A model generated the notes under the pieces. That model did no database searches and was not told the origin of the DNA. It saw only the letters and a program-made list of their open reading frames with translations. A program made the translations under genes and the position numbers. Positions 59,178 to 64,000 of a DNA stretch of 64,000 bases are shown here, piece after piece. The DNA is from Erigeron canadensis (taxonomy: Eukaryota > Streptophyta > Magnoliopsida > Asterales > Asteraceae). Within the stretch, counting starts at the first letter, position 1; every line of letters begins with the position of its first letter. The stretch spans positions 32,610,055-32,674,054 of the forward strand of contig NC_057762.1 of the NCBI RefSeq assembly GCF_010389155.1, in the 5' to 3' direction.

Positions 59178-59913
59178 TATAGTGCTCGCGCGTTGCAACG
59201 GTAAGATGGTGGGAGTGGTAGGTAATAGAAGGTGATAAGACATAGAGTGTGATAACCAAATGTCTTAGTCGTACGCCCTTAAATTTGAAAATTCGTCAAA
59301 AGTATATCGAATGACATCTCTAATGAAAGAGTACGAAATTTTAATAACACTCATACAATTTTTATAATTTATCGATATACGGTTTTTAAGATAAAAGATC
59401 TTAAATAAATTAAAGGAATAAAATGATTTATGGAGGAGAAAGAAAAAATGAGTGGTTGAGATTTGAGAAGAGAGAGAAAAATGAGTAGTTGAGATTTAAG
59501 GGTATTAGGGGGTGTTTGGTAGGAGGGAATCATAGAGAATGGAAATGTAATAGAGAATGGAAATAGTGAGAAAGAGAATGAATATTTGGAAAGAGAATGT
59601 ATTTCGTTGTTTGGTACCCACATAGAATGAATATATATAAAAAATAAAATTTTAAATAATAATACATTTATTACATATAACATATTTAAAAAAAAAAATT
59701 TTTTTTTTCCATTCTCACCCATTCTCTACAATTTGTAGAGAATGAAATTGATTCCCCTTTCTCCTTTCTCATTCCATCATACCAAACACCCCCTTATAGG
59801 TATATTAGATAGAGATGCTTAAATTAGTGAATAAAAAAAAACAATTTAGGTACTTCAATTCATCTTTTGAAAATTTCAAAAAAAAGAGTCCTCCTTTATA
59901 ATATAGTATTAGA
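59173..59913 (-). mobile_element. Helitron-like family 2, copy 7
   Basis: Starts CGAGATATAGTGCTCGCGC with the GCGTTGC hairpin region, carries the core GTATATCGAATGACATCTCT, and ends TTTATAATATAGTATTAGA. It is interrupted by the Tourist-like MITE at 59508-59793, which must be younger. Confidence 0.55.
59508..59793. mobile_element. Tourist-like (PIF/Harbinger) MITE, 286 bp
   Basis: TTA is duplicated at 59505-59507 and 59794-59796. Terminal inverted repeats are GGGGGTGTTTGGTAGGAGGG and, at the right, the complement of GGGGGTGTTTGGTATGATGG. Subterminal AGAGAATG words recur in both orientations. TTA duplication plus a GGGGGTGTTTGG end is diagnostic of Tourist MITEs. Confidence 0.88.
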
Positions 59914-60552
59914 TATATAGAAATAGAGATTTCCTTATATATAACGTCCAAGATATTTTACTACTTTTAATTTCTTTTTTCTTTTTTATTTTGTCATAGA
60001 ATTCTAAAATTCTCTTATAAATTATTAAGTTTTGTTCTGAATTAAATATCTTTTTCATAGATTTTTTTAATTTTGCTTTTTTTTTTTCTTTTTTTTTTCC
60101 TTTTGATCCATTCTATTTTTTTTTTTTTATATTTTTTTTTCTAAAATACGGTGTTGTTTACATAGATTGTATTAATCTCTTTTCTTACTACTTTATAACA
60201 TTTGATCTTGCTTCAAGTATCATAATTATCACTATCATTTTTCATAAAATAACAAAACGGCAACTAGATGCAAATCACCCGATTTAACATTTTTTTTTTT
60301 TAAAAAACAACTTATACATGACAATTGACATCCAAATATGGTCGTTTAAACAAAACCCGATCCATAAAGTAGCCGTTACAAAAGAGATCAGAGCGTCCAT
60401 TATTTCTCAACAAAAATCAATTCATTTCATTTTTCATTTTTTCCCCCCACCGTCGATGATCATCCGATAAACACACAGTCACACACACGCGCATATATAC
60501 ACTCTTTTTTGTATCTATAACCTAATCAATTTCATCCTCCTATTATCCGGCA
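59914..60552 (+). promoter_or_regulatory. Promoter and 5'UTR of the TPX2-family gene
   Basis: T-rich tracts dominate to about 60,330. A pyrimidine-rich leader (about 60420-60550) with a CACACACACGCGC stretch and TATATACACTC precedes the start codon. A specific TATA box is not assigned. Confidence 0.35.
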
Positions 60553-63500
60553 ATGGAATCAAACTGCGAAACAGTGACGTTGACACCGTCAAAGTCAAAG
60601 CTATCAAATCAGTCAAAATTAACAGAAAACACAAACCCTAACGTTGTAAGCCCTAATCCAAAGAAAACCGAGAAATCCGAAACAAAGAAATCGATCTGTT
60701 CGACTTCGCCAAAGCAGAAGATTCGAGAAAGGAAGTTTGTTGTTGTTGCGAAAAAGAAGAAAAATTCAAAAGTAGAAAATGATGTTAACAATAATAATAA
60801 AAATAATAATAATAATGATAAAACCTTAATTTCTGCTTATGAGTCACTTAGGGCTTCACAGGAAGATTTTTTTAGGGTTATAAATTTTAGTAATAAAAAT
60901 GATGATCAAGTGGAAGGATCAAACCCTAATGTAGCGGTATCGAATGCCGACGATGACGAGAAAGAAGTCGGTGTTGAGGTGAGTGGTGAGAAGAGGAAGA
61001 GTATACCGGAACCGGGGTCTGGGAGAGTGAAGGATTTGGTTAAGGCGTTTGAGAATAAGCTTACTTTGCCGAAAACGGATGATGAAAAAGAGGAGGAGGA
61101 TGAGGTGAAAAGGGATTCGAGCTGGGAGATGTCGTCGGTTTCTTTTTGTGCATCGGATCTTTTACTAACTGCGGAGAATTTGGGGTTGGGTTCTCGGGTT
61201 TCTTCTTCGTTGGATGGCAGTAATGGGAGGTAACGTCTTTTTATCGATAAATTGAAATGAATGAATTTAAGTTTATTTTGTTGAGTTTTATTGATCATGA
61301 GTTGTTTGTTTGTATGTTATTTTAAACAGGATTACGAGTATTGGAGGCGGCAGACAAATTAGAAGAAATGTATGTAGTTATCCGTGTTATAGTTTTGTTT
61401 ATCGAATTGAGATTGTGTTTTTGCTTTTTTGTTGATTTGGGGTAATTGAGATTTTTAAGTGTTGGTTATGCAGAATTCTGAATTAGCTTCAAGTTTAGGT
61501 GGTGGTAAATGGAAAAGGAGGACGGTTAGGTCTACTTCCCTGCAGCCGTTCAAGCTCAGAACAGAGGTTAGGCTTTGCAGTCCTTTATGAGTTTGTATTA
61601 TATAGCCCATATTTCATTATGTGATTACTGAATGATGCTCCCTGGTTGAGAGGTCCCCAAACAGATTAAACAAATATATGTGATGCGAAAATGTCATCAC
61701 AATTGCCACACTTTATAAATTAGTGTTTTGGTCTAGAAGTATAACTGTATAAGTATCGAAGTATGTTTTCCATATTGCATTCATGTTTCCATGTTTCAAA
61801 GTTCTCTTATTTTTGCAAAGTATTGTGTATCTCGGATCTTGACAAAGCACAATTAGTTTCCAACGGAATGCCGTGTCTTATGGTTCCATTTTAATAGTTA
61901 GTCACTTCATTTAGCATCCGTAGAGATCTCAGCTTCTTTTGATAGCTTATGGCTTTAGCTTATCAGCCATTGCCTTCTCATAATGCCAAAATAAAGAACT
62001 TAAGCTTATGGTTTATTCCTTTGTGAAAAAAGCTCATAAGCTCACATAGATAACCTCACTCACACAAAAATGGGCACTTTTAACTTAAAAAGTATAAGCT
62101 TAGGCCATCAACTCTTAATATAAGCTTACCCAAACACCCCTGGTAGTAAGTTTATAAGTTTAGACTTTAGGGTTGACCACAACACATCAATAAGAATAAG
62201 CTTAGACCATAATTACTTAAAATAACTTACCCAAACAACCCTTATAGCAAGCTTACAAATTCAAACTTTTAGGCGTGTTGCATTCTCAAGCAAAAATCAA
62301 TAGAAATTTCAAAAATCTTGATCACGTTACCTCTTCTGGTGAGTTGCCAAGTTAAATTTTAAGGGCTAGTTTTTTAGTTCTCTTCTGATTGGATCTGGTT
62401 GGAATTATAGTTTTCTATGCTGTTTTGCCAACCATCGGTTACACAATTGTCCACTAGTTTTTGAATTCTCTTCTGATTTGCAATCCTTAGCTCTTATAAA
62501 TTTAAGCGTATAATAGAATCAAAATGCTAATGTGTAATGGATAGATACTTGGCAAAGAGTGAAAAGAAGGACAATGAACTGTGTTGATAATGCTTAATGA
62601 ATGTGATTCTGATAGTTTGTATGGTTTACATGATACTAAAGCCAAAAGGTGGAATTGTTACAAGTAACCAGTTCAAGTAGTGTGGTATAATTCTTAAAAT
62701 GTGTTTCAACTTTAAAAATTTCTCACTGTTCTTCCAATTCACTATACCATTGTGATAAAACTGCAAGTAAACCAGCAATAACATGTATTTGTATCTTTGC
62801 CCTCATTATTTATCAACTCACTGCTGTTGTATTACGTGCCTGCAGCAAAGGGGAAGATCAAAGCAAGAAGAGTTCATGAAGAAAGTCCAGGAGATGATGA
62901 TCGAGCAGGAAAAGCAGCGGATTCCTGTTGCTCAAGGCTTACCATATACAACAGATGAACCAGAGGTGTGAATTTTATACTACTGCTAGAATCCAAAAGT
63001 TCAGAATTATTTCCCTAGTTCGCTTAATGATTGTGACTTTGGCTAATTTCAGTGCCTGGTGAAACCACCTGTGAAAGAAAGTACAAGACCAGTTGATTTG
63101 GTATTGCATAGTGATGTGAGAGCTGTGGAGCGTGCTGAGTTTGATCAACAGGTGTTTTTTTCTCTTACATCTTTACTGATAGAAAATGTCCAGCTTGTGA
63201 CTAGTTTTTATGGATAATTCTCGATTGGAGGCAAGTAAATCAAAATTATACTGTCTATGATTTTAACACCAGGTGCAAGAAAAGCTTTCTTTTATTGAAC
63301 AATACAAGCTGGAAAGAGAAAGGCAGCAGAAGGTACATAACGGCATAGTTTTTGATCTATCATATGGCGTATTTATACATTAACACCGCCCCCAGTTGAT
63401 ACATATTATCTTTTGAGTTGTAGTTACTAGAAGAGGAAGAACTGAGGAGACTAAGGAAGGAACTTGTACCAAAGGCTCAACCCATGCCTTACTTTGATAG

Positions 63501-63899
63501 ACCTTTCATTCCAAGAAGGTAAATTGTTATATTAATAAGAAGCAATATCAACATTCACTAATATTCTTTAAGAAATCACCAATGGTGCTTTTAGACATGT
63601 CGAATCGAAGTCACTCTCAAAGTGCATTTTTTTTTTTTGAACATCAAAGTGCATATCATATAGCACCTCTCAGGTCTCAGCAATTAAATGTTAACTTGTG
63701 AATGGAAACTCTATTTATTAATGACCTAAATGAATTTGAACTTATGGTCAGTTTTATTTATGTTTGTTATTCATATGGCTTTTTTAGGTCGGAAAGGCAA
63801 CCTACCATACCAAAAGAGCCAAGGTTTCACAACCCACAGCATAAGAAGTTCCGGTGCTGCATGTCTTGGAGTGACATGTCTGCTTGCCAGCATCACTGA
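60553..63899 (+). CDS. TPX2-family microtubule-associated protein
   Basis: Eight exons (60553-61229, 61330-61369, 61474-61566, 62846-62965, 63053-63151, 63273-63332, 63424-63518, 63788-63899) with GT-AG borders and consistent phases give 431 aa ending SDMSACQHH. The N-terminal third is Lys/Ser/Asn-rich with an Asn run at about 78-89. Short conserved blocks follow: YESLRASQEDFFRV and GRVKDLVKAFENKL. The TPX2 C-terminal domain (about 262-420) has FKLRTEQRG, an extended Glu/Lys/Arg helix, VDLVLHSDVRAVERAEFD, and YFDRPFIPRRS with TIPKEPRFH. TPX2-like proteins bind and organise microtubules and can activate Aurora kinases. This lineage lacks the N-terminal Aurora motif of true TPX2, as far as I can see, so cortical or spindle microtubule binding is more likely. 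Confidence 0.92.
62092..62275. repeat. Direct repeat in TPX2-family intron 3
   Basis: Two related blocks about 102 bases apart share AATAAGCTTAGRCCAT, TTACCCAAACAMCCCT and AAGTTTATAAGTTTAGACTTT-like sequence. Upstream, inverted AGCTTAT/ATAAGCT words (61940-62060) suggest a nested MITE with a partial duplication. The intron is 1279 bases. Confidence 0.5.
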
Positions 63900-64000
63900 C
63901 TCTCTCTTCTTATTCCCTTTCTGTTCACTCTTTTCGTATTGGAATTCTGTGTATATGTTGCAATTAAACTGATTGCATTTTTGGGCGAACAATGTTGATT

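Noticed and set aside
1..64000. CRISPR arrays, bacterial operons, tRNA or rRNA genes
   Set aside because: The direct and inverted repeats here lack regular repeat-spacer structure, the genes have spliceosomal introns, and I found no tRNA- or rRNA-like sequence other than SINE promoter boxes.

Overview
The window is a gene-sparse, AT-rich stretch of plant nuclear DNA. Spliced genes with GT-AG introns, plant-only families (GAUT pectin glycosyltransferase, plant calmodulin-binding domain, QALGGH zinc finger) and many Helitron, MITE, hAT and solo-LTR insertions point to a eudicot flowering plant. An asterid, perhaps Asteraceae, is only a guess from repeat style.

Six genes are well supported. From left to right they are: a two-RRM hnRNP-type RNA-binding protein (+, 4974-7658, two coding exons); a PICBP-like calmodulin-binding-domain protein (-, 11399-13294); a GAUT13/14-type galacturonosyltransferase (-, 25811-30661, six exons, 530 aa); a C2H2 zinc-finger protein (-, 38611-39672); UDP-glucose 6-dehydrogenase (-, 47803-49245, 480 aa, with a 5'UTR intron); and a TPX2-family microtubule protein (+, 60553-63899, eight exons, 431 aa). 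Between the zinc finger and UGD lies a divergent pair of degenerate, HSP20-like, putatively mitochondrial genes (about 41011-41750 on - and 42539-44062 on +). UGD makes UDP-glucuronate, the precursor of the UDP-galacturonate that GAUT enzymes use, so two cell-wall pectin steps sit about 17 kb apart. This is probably coincidence, because plants rarely cluster such genes.

The gene-free stretches (0-4 kb, 8-11 kb, 14-25 kb, 31-38 kb, 44-47 kb, 50-60 kb) are mostly mobile elements, many of which can be delimited to the base. They include: three solo LTRs with 5-bp target duplications (27208-27475, 51946-53984, 56848-57518); a hAT element with an 8-bp duplication (20368-21228); a Tourist/Harbinger MITE with TTA duplications (59508-59793); a family of small Helitrons with a TC start, a hairpin and a CTAG end; a second Helitron-like family of seven copies, some nested; a CACTA terminus; a LINE 3' tail; two copies of one tRNA-type SINE; and several foldback MITEs.

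The observations most worth a second look are: a tandem duplication of the 3' end of a GAUT exon inside its own intron, which leaves a dead-donor pseudo-exon and captured a solo LTR; a perfect-palindrome array inside the 2-kb solo LTR; an unclassified 0.4-kb inverted repeat built of 41-bp hairpin units (56243-56635); a 0.94-kb long inverted repeat (32365-33303); and the decaying HSP20-like pair. I saw no tRNA gene, rRNA gene or CRISPR array.
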